64,000 bases of DNA, from NCBI RefSeq assembly GCF_013375035.1, contig NZ_CP056032.1, positions 4,028,001 to 4,092,000 of the forward strand, given 5' to 3'. Source of the stretch: Spirosoma sp. KUDC1026. GTDB lineage: Bacteria; Bacteroidota; Bacteroidia; Cytophagales; Spirosomataceae. Of the stretch, positions 1 to 8,225 are shown in pieces. Within the stretch, counting starts at the first letter, position 1. Each line of letters begins with the position of its first letter. A program made the position numbers and the translations under genes. Under the pieces are notes generated by a model, which searched no databases, was not told where the DNA came from, and was given only the letters and a program-made list of their open reading frames with translations.

Positions 1-42
1 CCGGTTCATTGGGCGGGAGCGATCAAATCTTTTTCGTTATCG

Positions 43-1104
43 ATGAGAAAAACCGCTATACAGTGGCTGTTAGCTATTGGGTGTCTGAGCATCACCCTAA
101 CGACGCAGGCACAGGAGCGCGGGCGATTTAAAAAAAACCTGCGTATTACCCCTAAGAACCAACCGAACTCTCAGGTCTTCGAACAGCCGCAAAAAGCGGA
201 AGACCCGTTTGATCAGGAAATGGCTCCGCTGCAGTTTAACAACCAGTTTGAGCCAAAAAAAGAACTTAACCCGGTCGTTAGCGAAGATACAAGCCAGATT
301 GACCAAGGCGAAACCAGTGTTGTTGAAGTACTTGATTCTGTTTTGATCGGTAATGAATGGGTAAAAGCGGCCGACTATTACGCCGTTTGGGATTCCCGCA
401 CCATCGACCCCTATAACATCAATCCGCTGGAATTCAACGAAGCCATCGACATCAAACTGTACGATCCGCCCGCCAACCGCTACTGGGCGCCCCCCCTCAA
501 CGAGGGTAAACTAACATCGAACTTCGGCTTCCGCTGGGGCCGCTGGCACACGGGAGCCGACCTTGATCTGGAAACGGGTGATCCCATTTACTCAGCCTTT
601 GACGGCATCGTTCGGGTAGTTGGCTGGAACGGCGATGGCTACGGGCGCTACGTTCTGGTGAGACACTATAATGGCCTCGAAACGCTCTACGGTCACATGT
701 CGAAACAAACGGTTGAATCGGGTCAGTACGTGAAAGCGGGGGATCAGCTAGGGCTGGGTGGCAGCACGGGCCGCAGTTCGGGCCCTCACCTTCACTTCGA
801 AACCCGCTATGAAGGCAATCCGTTTAGCCCGCTGAACATCTACACGTTCCCGGAAAACGCGCTTATTTCCGATCATTTCCTGCTGACCAGCAATGTCTGG
901 GATTACCTGCGCGGTGGCCGGCCCTCGTCGGATGGAGGCTCGCGTCCTCGTCTTAAACGGACAATCCTGCACCGGGTTCGTTCCGGCGAAACGCTCAGTT
1001 CCATTGCCAGCCGCTACGGTATGTCGGTGTCGGCGCTGACACGTAAGAACCACATTTCCTCGCGGTCTAAACTACGTCCCGGCCAGAAGCTACGGGTGAA
1101 CTAA
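43..1104 (+). CDS. M23 family metallopeptidase with C-terminal LysM domain
   Basis: Predicted secreted peptidoglycan endopeptidase of 353 aa. Residues 1-23 form a signal peptide ending near TQAQ. A low-complexity linker follows to about residue 150, then an M23 (lysostaphin-type) domain at about 155-265. Its zinc ligands are visible: H169 and D173 in HTGADLD, and H249/H251 in GPHLHFE, with H218 in LYGHM. A LysM peptidoglycan-binding domain covers about 308-352 (RVRSGETLSSIASRYGMS). M23 enzymes cut peptide cross-links in murein. All key residues are present, so it is probably active rather than an EnvC/NlpD-type activator. The gene stands alone and ends before a strong hairpin shared with the convergent gene. 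Confidence 0.92.
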   Translation: MRKTAIQWLLAIGCLSITLTTQAQERGRFKKNLRITPKNQPNSQVFEQPQKAEDPFDQEMAPLQFNNQFEPKKELNPVVSEDTSQIDQGETSVVEVLDSVLIGNEWVKAADYYAVWDSRTIDPYNINPLEFNEAIDIKLYDPPANRYWAPPLNEGKLTSNFGFRWGRWHTGADLDLETGDPIYSAFDGIVRVVGWNGDGYGRYVLVRHYNGLETLYGHMSKQTVESGQYVKAGDQLGLGGSTGRSSGPHLHFETRYEGNPFSPLNIYTFPENALISDHFLLTSNVWDYLRGGRPSSDGGSRPRLKRTILHRVRSGETLSSIASRYGMSVSALTRKNHISSRSKLRPGQKLRVN

Positions 1105-1156
1105 AACAGGCTTAAGGCACTGTAAAGTTTTCGTTTGTCATTATTCTTAGTTTACA

Positions 1157-1196
1157 CGCAAAAGGGGGCTGCGAAATATCGCAGCCCCCTTTTGCG
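1157..1196. terminator. Bidirectional intrinsic terminator
   Basis: A 17-bp perfect stem (arms CGCAAAAGGGGGCTGCG and its complement) with a 6-nt loop AAATAT. It lies between two convergent genes and has A/T runs built into the arms, so it should work on both strands. Confidence 0.85.
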
Positions 1197-1224
1197 TAGG
1201 AATAGTAGTCAGATAGACCTTACC

Positions 1225-2232
1225 TTATTTCGTTACGGTAAAGGCTGCAATACCCTCGAACGATTTGACACGTTCGTTACGGGGGCCCTGCCGTTTAGCG
1301 AAGATATAAAGCGTATTGTCCCCCCTCTGCATCATCGGTACCGTCAGCCGGTATGTATCGCCGGTATGCTGCACCTGGACGGGCACGTTGGTCGCCCGTG
1401 ATCCGCCGACGCTGCCTACCGAGCACATAAACTCGACGTCACCTTCGTTTTTCAACGTCAGGGTAAGGTCATCGCTGGCTTCCAGCAAGCCTGTCTGCGG
1501 AAATTTCTGATCGAAGCCCAGTCGGAAGTAAGCATCGTACACTTTAGGAAACTGGTCGAACTGGGCTTTCGTAAACGGTTTTTCCAGCAACTGCCAGCTT
1601 GTTCCCTGCGGAAAGTGATTGACCGCAAAGGCCGTAGGCTCCGTCAGAAAGTAAAAATCGTTAGGCTGCAGTGCCCCCGTCGGACCAGGTTTTGCCGTCG
1701 TCTGCGCCCAGGCAATGTCAACCAGGTACCAGTCGCCATCGAGTTTAACCGCATTCCATTCGTGATCCATCTGGCGAATGGGCCGCCCCGCTTCACTATC
1801 GTTCGTACGGGAGTACCCCTTTATATTGGCGACCTCAATACCCGCCTGTTTCAGCAGGTGCTTATACAGCAACGCGAAACCGGTACAGACGGCCTTTCGG
1901 CTGTTCATAACCCGGTTTATGTATTCCAACTCGGACGAGTACCGCCGACCGCTATAGGCTGTCATGTCGTAATTGATATGCGACGTGATCCAGGTATACA
2001 CCGAACGGGCTTTGGCCAGTTCAGTACGGGCAGGCGAGGTCAGGTAAGCACTCAGCGTACTCAGATTCCGGGTCGCCGACTCGGGCGTATTACGGGCGTA
2101 CGCATCGATGGTACTGTAGTCTATCGTAACGAACTTCGACGGGCGGGGAACCTCCTGTTTACCAACAGGAAACGAGAAAGCAGTAGCGAAAACTAGTAGC
2201 AATAAGGCCAGGACAGGTCTGGCTGCGTACAT
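1225..2232 (-). CDS. Secreted transglutaminase-like (papain-fold) protein
   Basis: 335 aa from the ATG at 2232. A longer reading from a TTG at 2271 lacks a sensible N-terminus, while the ATG puts a signal peptide (MYAARPVLALLLLVFATAFS) right at the start. Residues about 75-180 form a transglutaminase core. The catalytic triad is visible: C116 in KAVCTGF, H157 in MDHEWNAV and D172 in LVDIAW. The C-terminal 130 residues look like a beta-rich domain. Bacterial members of this family are mostly cysteine proteases or of unknown role; cross-linking activity is not implied. It is isolated between two strong hairpins, so probably monocistronic. Confidence 0.85.
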   Translation of the reverse strand: MYAARPVLALLLLVFATAFSFPVGKQEVPRPSKFVTIDYSTIDAYARNTPESATRNLSTLSAYLTSPARTELAKARSVYTWITSHINYDMTAYSGRRYSSELEYINRVMNSRKAVCTGFALLYKHLLKQAGIEVANIKGYSRTNDSEAGRPIRQMDHEWNAVKLDGDWYLVDIAWAQTTAKPGPTGALQPNDFYFLTEPTAFAVNHFPQGTSWQLLEKPFTKAQFDQFPKVYDAYFRLGFDQKFPQTGLLEASDDLTLTLKNEGDVEFMCSVGSVGGSRATNVPVQVQHTGDTYRLTVPMMQRGDNTLYIFAKRQGPRNERVKSFEGIAAFTVTK

Positions 2233-2341
2233 GCGTATAATTCCGGTTTGTCTCACATTAGGATAACACAAACGGCCGCGTTTTTATTGCTGATTACAGG
2301 ATTATGTTTTAGTCAAAAACAGCCTCAGCAGGCTAAAACAG

Positions 2342-2375
2342 CCGTGCCCGATACGACTAGTCGTATCGGGCACGG
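2342..2375. terminator. Perfect 34-bp palindromic terminator
   Basis: A perfect palindrome with arms CCGTGCCCGATACGACT around a CTAG centre, without a conventional loop. It lies 26 bp past the stop of the minus-strand nuclease gene and just upstream of the transglutaminase-like gene. It most likely ends the etfBA-nuclease transcript. T-rich sequence follows on the minus strand. Confidence 0.75.
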
Positions 2376-2401
2376 TCAAGAAAAGATGTATGTAAAAGAG
2401 A

Positions 2402-2998
2402 CTAATTACGCTTACTCATTTCATCGCGGATTTTGGCGGCCCGCTCATACTCCTCGTTGCCAAGCGCATCGTCAAGCATTCGTTGTAATTCTTCAGCAGA
2501 GGCATTTTTCAACTGATCACCGAACGAACGCGTCGACGGACGATTCGACGATTTAACCAGCTCCTCCTGCTCGTCCTCTTCCTCACTACCGCTGGCTGTG
2601 ATCCCCGCTTCTGAGAGGATAGACTCGTTCGTGTAGATCGGTACGTCGAAGCGGATGCCAATCGCAATGGCGTCCGACGGGCGCGCGTCGATGTTACTTT
2701 CCCGAACGCCGTCGAAACAAACGATCTTGGCGAAGAAAATACCTTCCCGCAGTTCAGAGATAACGATCTCCCGCACCGTAAACTTGAACTGTTCGGCAAA
2801 CTGCTTGAACAGATCGTGCGTCATCGGGCGGTTCGGAACAATCTTCTCAATTTCGATGGCAATGGCCTGAGCCTCAAACATGCCAATAATAATCGGTAAT
2901 CGGCGGTTACCGTATTCTTCACCCAGTACCAGCGCGAACGAGCCGGATTGCGACTGACTGGGGGAAAGGCCCAATATCTCTAGTTTAATCTTATCCAC
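2402..2998 (-). CDS. Bifunctional nuclease (BFN, DUF151) domain protein with UVR motif
   Basis: 198 aa. Residues about 1-130 are a BFN/DUF151 domain (KLEILGLSPSQSQSGSFALVLGE, RLPIIIGMFEAQAIAIEIE, RPSDAIAIGIRFDVPIY). An acidic linker follows, then a C-terminal UvrB/UvrC-type helical hairpin (LGNEEYERAAKIRDEM). BFN homologues in plants and Thermotoga have been reported as nucleases; the role in Bacteroidota is not settled. The start codon is GTG; homologues begin with the same K-I-K-L-E-I-L context, so the start is likely correct. It lies 87 bp downstream of etfA on the same strand and ends before a palindromic terminator, which suggests one transcript with etfBA. Confidence 0.88.
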   Translation of the reverse strand: MDKIKLEILGLSPSQSQSGSFALVLGEEYGNRRLPIIIGMFEAQAIAIEIEKIVPNRPMTHDLFKQFAEQFKFTVREIVISELREGIFFAKIVCFDGVRESNIDARPSDAIAIGIRFDVPIYTNESILSEAGITASGSEEEDEQEELVKSSNRPSTRSFGDQLKNASAEELQRMLDDALGNEEYERAAKIRDEMSKRN

Positions 2999-3085
2999 AG
3001 CGCAAATTTAACGGTTTGAGAGTTTGATTGTTCGTTAAGCTGCCTGTTTTATCAACCAATAAGCAAACTCCCAAACGAATCATCC

Positions 3086-4048
3086 TCAAAGGGCCTGCAC
3101 CGCTTTCGTCAGACGTGGCAATACGTCGAACACATCGCCAACGATGCCGTAATCCGCCGATTTGAAGAACGGCGCGTCAGGGTCCTTGTTGATAACAACA
3201 ATTACCTTCGAGGAGTTTACGCCCGCCAGGTGCTGAATAGCCCCAGAAATTCCACAGGCAATATACAGATTCGGGCTGATCTTGAGGCCAGTCTGACCAA
3301 CGTGTTCAGAATGAGGACGCCAGTCCAGATCCGACACGGGTTTCGAACAAGCGGTTGCTGCGTGCAGGGCTTTGGCCAGGTCTTCAACAGGCCCCCAGTT
3401 TTCGGGTCCTTTGAGCCCACGGCCCGCCGAAACAACCAGATCGGCTTCGGGCAGGAGAATGTCGCCGGACGATTTTTCGGTGCTTTTCACGGAGATCGCA
3501 AAATCACCATCGTTTAGCGCAGGCGCAAACTTTTCGACCGGTGCCGTTGCCTCTGTTTCTTCGGGCGTAACGGTGTTTTTCCTGATTGCTACAATCTTGA
3601 CATCGGCTTTCAGGTCGTTATAGGCAAAGGCTTTGCCGGTATAGATGCTGCTTTTCACCCGGAAGCCGTTCGACAGGTCGGGCAGCTCGATGACGTTGGC
3701 AGCCAGACCAGCTTTGAGTTTGCCGGCCAGCCGGGCGGTCATGGCATCGGCCAGCGACGATTTAGCCAGCACGATCACCTTGCTACCCTCCTGCTGGGCG
3801 GCTGCGGCCACAACGGTAGCGTAGGCCATACCGTTGGGCTCGTTCAGCTTGCTGTCGGATGCGTGTAGCACCTTCGTCGCGCCGTAGCGACCGGCCGTAG
3901 CGAGTTCGCTGTCATCAGCGGCACCGGCGACGATGGCGGTGGCCGATGTACCGAGCATATCGGCTACTTTGGCCCCGTAGAAAATAGCTTCCTGCGACGA
4001 TTTTTTGAGCTTGCCTTCGTCTAATTCGGCAAATATGAGAACTGACAT
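3086..4048 (-). CDS. etfA: Electron transfer flavoprotein subunit alpha
   Basis: 320 aa, the usual length for EtfA/FixB. The N-terminal half carries the ETF alpha/beta fold (MSVLIFAELDEGKLKKSSQEAIFYGAKVADML). The C-terminal FAD-binding domain is clear from VVSAGRGLKGPENW, VGQTGLKISPNLYIACGISGAIQHLAG and VINKDPDAPFFKSADYGIVGD. With EtfB it forms the cytoplasmic heterodimer that takes electrons from acyl-CoA and other dehydrogenases and passes them to the quinone pool through ETF-QO. It follows etfB on the same strand with a 127-bp spacer that holds a long hairpin. Confidence 0.96.
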   Translation of the reverse strand: MSVLIFAELDEGKLKKSSQEAIFYGAKVADMLGTSATAIVAGAADDSELATAGRYGATKVLHASDSKLNEPNGMAYATVVAAAAQQEGSKVIVLAKSSLADAMTARLAGKLKAGLAANVIELPDLSNGFRVKSSIYTGKAFAYNDLKADVKIVAIRKNTVTPEETEATAPVEKFAPALNDGDFAISVKSTEKSSGDILLPEADLVVSAGRGLKGPENWGPVEDLAKALHAATACSKPVSDLDWRPHSEHVGQTGLKISPNLYIACGISGAIQHLAGVNSSKVIVVINKDPDAPFFKSADYGIVGDVFDVLPRLTKAVQAL

Positions 4049-4095
4049 ACGTCTGAAATTTTAGGGTTGGAAAACGGGGAGGAGGAAAGTTGTTT

Positions 4096-4159
4096 GGTTG
4101 AAGAGTTTTATAGTTGTCAAGTTCAAGTGTGCGTCAGCCAACGTTAAAACTCTTCAACC
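4096..4159. repeat. Intercistronic hairpin between etfB and etfA
   Basis: Arms GGTTGAAGAGTTTTA (4096-4110) and TAAAACTCTTCAACC (4145-4159) form a perfect 15-bp stem with a 34-nt loop. Short AACTCT/CAACTTT-like motifs continue past the right arm. It lies in the leader just before etfA, so it may be an RNA processing or attenuation structure, or a dispersed repeat. Confidence 0.6.
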
Positions 4160-4175
4160 TTTCAACTCTACAACA

Positions 4176-4913
4176 TTAAATAACCTTTGCCTCCGTGTGC
4201 AACAGTTGAATGAGCGTTTCAGCTTCTTCGGCCTTGATCATCTTAACGGCCCCACGTGGCGCAGGCAACTCGTAGCTGGCAACGGTCGTGAGTTTATCGG
4301 TTCCAACGGGTTCCACCACGTTAAGCGGCTTGGTCCGGGCCGTCATGATGCCCCGCATGTTCGGAATTTTCCATTCGGCAATCGGTTCCTGGCAACCCAG
4401 CACCAGTGGCAGTTTAGCCGCCAGTTCTTCTTTGCCGCCTTCGATTTCGCGGGTTATTTGGGCCGTATCACCATCCAGATCGAGCACCATAACGGGTGAA
4501 ATCGACGGAATACCCAGCATTTCACCGACAATACCGTGGACCTGTCCCCCATTGTAATCAATGGATTCGCGGCCCATCAGGATCAGATCGTAAGTCGTCT
4601 CCTTCGCAATAGCGGCAATCTGTTCAGCGACGAAATAAGCGTCGGTTGGTTCGGCGTTTACCCGGATCGCATCGTCAGCACCAATAGCCAGGCACTTCCG
4701 GATCACCGGTTCGGCATCGGCTTCACCCACATTCAGCACGGTGACCGAAGCACCGGTTTTTTCTTTCAGTTCAACAGCCCGGGCCAGCGCATAGTCGTCA
4801 TAAGGACCCGTAATGAACGTAACACCTGCCTTGTTTAGCTTGGTGTTGTTGTCCGTAAACGTAATCTTGGTGGTGGTGTCGGGCACACTCGTCACACACA
4901 CTAAAATTTTCAT
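4176..4913 (-). CDS. etfB: Electron transfer flavoprotein subunit beta
   Basis: 245 aa from the ATG at 4913, where the product begins MKILVCVTSVPDTTTKITF as EtfB/FixA proteins do. The longer reading from 5048 adds 45 residues unlike the family and overlaps the divergent TPR gene. The AMP-binding and signature regions are visible (NVGEADAEPVIRKCLAIGADDAIRV; LILMGRESIDYNGGQVHGIVGEML; PLVLGCQEP). It is the partner of EtfA in fatty-acid or amino-acid oxidation. It is the first gene of the etfB-etfA-nuclease cluster and is read away from the TPR gene across an intergenic region with a 16-bp palindrome. Confidence 0.96.
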   Translation of the reverse strand: MKILVCVTSVPDTTTKITFTDNNTKLNKAGVTFITGPYDDYALARAVELKEKTGASVTVLNVGEADAEPVIRKCLAIGADDAIRVNAEPTDAYFVAEQIAAIAKETTYDLILMGRESIDYNGGQVHGIVGEMLGIPSISPVMVLDLDGDTAQITREIEGGKEELAAKLPLVLGCQEPIAEWKIPNMRGIMTARTKPLNVVEPVGTDKLTTVASYELPAPRGAVKMIKAEEAETLIQLLHTEAKVI

Positions 4914-4994
4914 CGGCTCTAAGGTTTTAGTTCGTGTAAATTGGTTTGTTACGACCAACTTTACGGCGTAAAAGTACAAACTGTCGCCAAAGAA

Positions 4995-5010
4995 AGTATG
5001 CATGCATACT
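4995..5010. promoter_or_regulatory. Perfect 16-bp palindrome, operator-like
   Basis: AGTATGCATGCATACT is a perfect dyad in the divergent intergenic region between etfB (start 4913) and the TPR gene (start 5025). It is too short and loop-free for a terminator and is placed where a repressor could cover both promoters. The size and symmetry fit a TetR-type operator; the cognate regulator is not in the window. Confidence 0.5.
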
Positions 5011-5024
5011 ATTTTTTTAGCTGA

Positions 5025-5354
5025 ATGAATAACGAACGTATCCAACAATTAATTCGATTTGTCCAGGAAGAGCCGGGCGATCCCTTCAATGTGTATGCTC
5101 TGGCCATGGAGTACATGACCGAGCAGCCCGCGCAGGCCCGGCCGTATTTTGACGACCTGCTGACGAACCACCCGGATTATCTACCGACGTACTACCACGC
5201 TGCCGCGCTCTACGCCAACCAGGGTGAACACGAAAAAGCGCATGCTCTTTACGATAAAGGCATCGACCTGGCACGGGCGACGGGAAAACAGAAAACGTTG
5301 CTGGAACTGCAGCGGGCCAAACAGGCATTGGCCGACGAGAATGAGGATTGGTAG
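5025..5354 (+). CDS. Small TPR-containing protein
   Basis: 109 aa, with no signal peptide or membrane segment, so cytoplasmic. Residues about 17-95 fit two to three tetratricopeptide repeats: NVYALAMEYM, then DYLPTYYHAAALYANQGEHEKAHALYDKGIDLA. It probably mediates a protein-protein contact; no enzymatic domain is present. It is divergent from etfB and ends 3 bp before the convergent lipoprotein gene, so there is no room for a separate terminator. Confidence 0.8.
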   Translation: MNNERIQQLIRFVQEEPGDPFNVYALAMEYMTEQPAQARPYFDDLLTNHPDYLPTYYHAAALYANQGEHEKAHALYDKGIDLARATGKQKTLLELQRAKQALADENEDW

Positions 5355-5357
5355 ACG

Positions 5358-6158
5358 TTACCGGCGTTTCTTTTTCTGCTGCACCAGTTCCTGCTCGAAC
5401 AGCAGCGGTACGGTCACCTGTTCCGGCACGGTGTAGGAAATAGACAGGAACCGGGCGTCGGGGACTTTGGTAAGGTACACTAAACCCCGCACCGACTCGC
5501 CGGGGGCCAGCGTATGCCGACGTAAGGCCAGCTCGCGCCAGCGGTATTCTTCGTAGTCGTAGCGTTGCATCCGATTAGCAAACGTACCGTGGTCGACGGC
5601 CCGCTTGATGGCAATGCCCTGATACGCAAGACTGTGGCTAATGCGGTTGCTGGCGTACTCACTGTATGAACGGCTCCGGCTAGAACTGGAAACGTCGGAT
5701 GCAATGGTTGCCACCATCAGCACCGTATTCAGTATCTTCGCCCGTTTCAGGCGTTTCTCTTCGAGCTTCCGCTTCATGACGAGCCGGTCCGTTTCGTAAG
5801 CAGGGTCGGCGGCCGGGCGGGTCAGGGCATAGCCAATATGCTGCGGGTCGGCCAGGGTATCCTGCTGACCGTTCAGGGCTGTAAACTTAAAGTCGGCCGG
5901 GTTTACGTCGATGGAATCGGGGGTGAGGTTTTTTACCTCAACATCCAGCGTAACAAACTCTATATCCTCCCGTTCGAACGACGCAACAACGCCAATTCCC
6001 TGCTGGTCAACCCGCGTCACGGAGCGCCCGTCGACCATGCTCACGTTGCCGGAAACTGGTTTAAGCTGATACGTAGTGACGTTAGGGGCACAGCTTCCTA
6101 ACAGCATGACGAACAGGCTAGTCAGTAACCCTGATGGAACGAAGTAAACGGATTTCAT
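5358..6158 (-). CDS. Putative lipoprotein of unknown function
   Basis: 266 aa. The N-terminus is a lipoprotein signal with a lipobox (LLGSC at about residues 20-24), so it is probably anchored to a membrane. The mature part begins with a beta-rich region (about 40-115) and a basic, alpha-helical stretch (DRLVMKRKLEEKRLKRAKIL). A region of Ser/Arg repeats follows (SSSSRSRSYSEY), then a beta-rich end. I do not recognise the family. The C-terminus is strongly basic (QKKKRR). Confidence 0.75.
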   Translation of the reverse strand: MKSVYFVPSGLLTSLFVMLLGSCAPNVTTYQLKPVSGNVSMVDGRSVTRVDQQGIGVVASFEREDIEFVTLDVEVKNLTPDSIDVNPADFKFTALNGQQDTLADPQHIGYALTRPAADPAYETDRLVMKRKLEEKRLKRAKILNTVLMVATIASDVSSSSRSRSYSEYASNRISHSLAYQGIAIKRAVDHGTFANRMQRYDYEEYRWRELALRRHTLAPGESVRGLVYLTKVPDARFLSISYTVPEQVTVPLLFEQELVQQKKKRR

Positions 6159-6291
6159 CGGTTGACACTAGTTTTGGCGTGAATCGTACCCGGCAGGTGA
6201 GCGCCTGATGGCTGAAGGCAATTATGCAAATATACGCCTGCTCACCAATCCATAAAAGGTAAATACAACTTTGCCAGTCAGTAAGTTAGCG

Positions 6292-7491
6292 CTAGCTGCC
6301 CAGTGCCAGCCATAGGTTGCGTAACCCCAGGAAAGCCGTAACCCCAACAATAAGTACCAGGATGGCATTCTGCCAGAACCGGTTTTGGTATTCAGCCGGC
6401 AGCAGCGCCCGGTTGTTCACCGCAATCAGCAGGAAAACAGTTACCAGGGGCAGCAACAGTCCGTTAGCGGCCTGGGCCAGCACAATCACCGGGACAGGCT
6501 TTACATTCAGCAGGCCAAACGTCAGGCCGATACCCATCACCACCAGCCAAACCGATTTATACGCCCAACTGTTCTCCGACCAGCCCAGCAGGCTCCTGGC
6601 CGTAACAGCCGCAGCCAGTGGAGCTGTCAGACAGGAGGTAAATCCGGCAGCAAACAGCCCAAAGGCAAAAAACGCTCCGGCCCAGCTGCCCAGGCGATTA
6701 CTCAACGTCTGCGCTACGTTCTGAAATGAGAACTCGCCTGTAACGAGCGTACCGGATACCAGAATAGCCATGGAAATTCCCCCGCCAATCAACACGGCCA
6801 GGCTAATACCTAAACGCATCTCGCGGATGGCGTCGACCGGGCTAAGTCCGGGCTGGGAAATACCCGAACCGAGAAAAAGATTATAGGGAACGATGGTTGT
6901 ACCGATCAGCCCGATCACCAGTACCAGCGATCCGGCAGGCAATGCAGGGATGACCAGCGACTGGGCAAAAGCTCCCGCTCCCGGCGACGCGCTGATGGCC
7001 ACGTAGGCAAAGGCAATACCCATCAAAAAAACGACCAGTCCCAGAAACTGGGCAATAAGCTGAGTGGAACCGCGCCAAAGCAAAACCAGACACGTGGCCC
7101 CCAGGAGGAGAGTTAAGAGTTGCGGGGGCCAGTCCGTAAGTAGCGTTAGTCCCGCCAGCGCCCCCAGCAGATTTCCCGCCTGGTAGGCAGCACACCCCAG
7201 GGCAACGGCGATAAATAAAACGGTAGTGAGCCACCGGGCCCGCTGGCCATACATGGTTGTCAGGACCTGACCCAGACTCAGGCCGGACGCAATGGTAATC
7301 CGGGCGGCCGCTTCCTGCAAAACAATGGTACCAATAGTAGAAAACGTAAGCGCCCAGAGCAGGTCGAGGCCAAAACGTGACCCGGCCATGGCGCAGGTGG
7401 TTACGGTGCCGGGGCCAATAAAGGCCGCGGAAATAACTGACCAGATTAGTACACTGCTCAGGCCGGAGCGGAGCGAAAGAGATTTGGGCAT
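6292..7491 (-). CDS. Nramp-family (divergent) metal ion transporter
   Basis: 399 aa, inner-membrane protein with about 11 hydrophobic segments and the Nramp (SLC11) layout. The two substrate motifs are altered. TM1 has GPGT (26-29) where typical Nramps have DPGN, aligned by the downstream G-S-R-F-G. TM6 has VPYNLFLGSG (201-210) where typical Nramps have MPHNLYLHSG. The metal-ligand Asp, Asn and Met are therefore missing, so manganese or iron transport cannot be assumed. Many bacteria have such Nramp-related paralogues of unknown substrate. It is monocistronic, and the dps gene upstream on the same strand is closed off by a hairpin. Confidence 0.82.
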   Translation of the reverse strand: MPKSLSLRSGLSSVLIWSVISAAFIGPGTVTTCAMAGSRFGLDLLWALTFSTIGTIVLQEAAARITIASGLSLGQVLTTMYGQRARWLTTVLFIAVALGCAAYQAGNLLGALAGLTLLTDWPPQLLTLLLGATCLVLLWRGSTQLIAQFLGLVVFLMGIAFAYVAISASPGAGAFAQSLVIPALPAGSLVLVIGLIGTTIVPYNLFLGSGISQPGLSPVDAIREMRLGISLAVLIGGGISMAILVSGTLVTGEFSFQNVAQTLSNRLGSWAGAFFAFGLFAAGFTSCLTAPLAAAVTARSLLGWSENSWAYKSVWLVVMGIGLTFGLLNVKPVPVIVLAQAANGLLLPLVTVFLLIAVNNRALLPAEYQNRFWQNAILVLIVGVTAFLGLRNLWLALGS

Positions 7492-7559
7492 TCGTTTGAC
7501 AGAAGCCCAGGGGGCTTACGCTGCAAACTACCCAAAAACAGCATACAATCCACCAAAAC

Positions 7560-7594
7560 GCAGCATCGCCCGACAGGTTGCCGGGCGATGCTGC
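7560..7594 (-). terminator. Intrinsic terminator of dps
   Basis: A 13-bp stem, GCAGCATCGCCCG (7560-7572) paired with CGGGCGATGCTGC (7582-7594), with a 9-nt loop. A short GTTTT follows on the minus strand. It lies 26 bp past the dps stop. Confidence 0.75.
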
Positions 7595-7620
7595 TTCAAT
7601 TTATCTGGCTGTCTACTACC

Positions 7621-8100
7621 CTACGACAGGTACTTACGCAGCATCCAGGCGTGTTTTTCGTGTTCTTCCATCAGACCCGTCAGGAAGTCAGCCGTACCGG
7701 CGTCGTTCAATTTCTCATCTGTGGTGTCCACGTCTTCGCGCAGTTCACGAATGATTTGCTCATGGTCAGCTAGCAGGCGTTTGAACATTTCGGGCGTATC
7801 GATGTGGCCATCGTGATCTTCTTCCAGGCTCGCTTCGGCCAGAAAATCTTTCATCGTTGCCACCGGACGACCGCCCAGCTGACGCACGCGTTCGGCAACC
7901 AGGTCGATTTCTTCTTCAAGTGCGTTATACTGCTCCTCAAAAAACTCGTGGTATTCCTTGAAGCTTGGCCCGGCTACATCCCAGTGGAATTTGCGGGTTT
8001 TGATGTATAGTACGTGAAGATCAGCTAAAAAGGCGTTCAGTAGTTCGTTGTCCTTTTTCAGTACGTCTTCGGAAAGACCAATGTTGGGTTTTAAAGCCAT
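7621..8100 (-). CDS. dps: Dps-family DNA-binding ferritin-like protein
   Basis: 159 aa, typical for Dps. The ferroxidase region is clear: KTRKFHWDVAGPSFKEYHEFF followed by LEEEIDLVAERVRQLGG. The second half has the expected helix HIDTPEMFKRLLADHEQIIRELRE, and the C-terminus ends HEKHAWMLRKYL. Dps forms a cytoplasmic dodecamer that oxidises and stores iron and shields DNA during oxidative or starvation stress. It is a single gene with its own terminator. The spacer to the upstream oxidoreductase holds a weak inverted repeat (CAAAGCCAT/ATGGCTTTG, 8131-8179). Confidence 0.94.
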   Translation of the reverse strand: MALKPNIGLSEDVLKKDNELLNAFLADLHVLYIKTRKFHWDVAGPSFKEYHEFFEEQYNALEEEIDLVAERVRQLGGRPVATMKDFLAEASLEEDHDGHIDTPEMFKRLLADHEQIIRELREDVDTTDEKLNDAGTADFLTGLMEEHEKHAWMLRKYLS

Positions 8101-8225
8101 AACGAGAGAATGCTAAGTAATACAATTGGACAAAGCCATTTGCTTTGTTGTGTCTTCAACTATCAGATGGATGGCTTTGTTTTTCCGGAGGATAACATTG
8201 GAAATGGTCTAAACATAGATGGGTT

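Noticed and set aside
2248..2556. A 102-aa plus-strand frame starting with a signal-like stretch (TAAFLLLITGLCFSQ)
   Set aside because: It runs through a perfect palindromic terminator and then antisense into the BFN nuclease gene. Only the first 20 residues look protein-like.
8131..8179. Inverted repeat CAAAGCCAT / ATGGCTTTG upstream of dps
   Set aside because: Only 9 bp with a 31-nt loop and no T run on the minus strand; too weak to call a terminator or operator.
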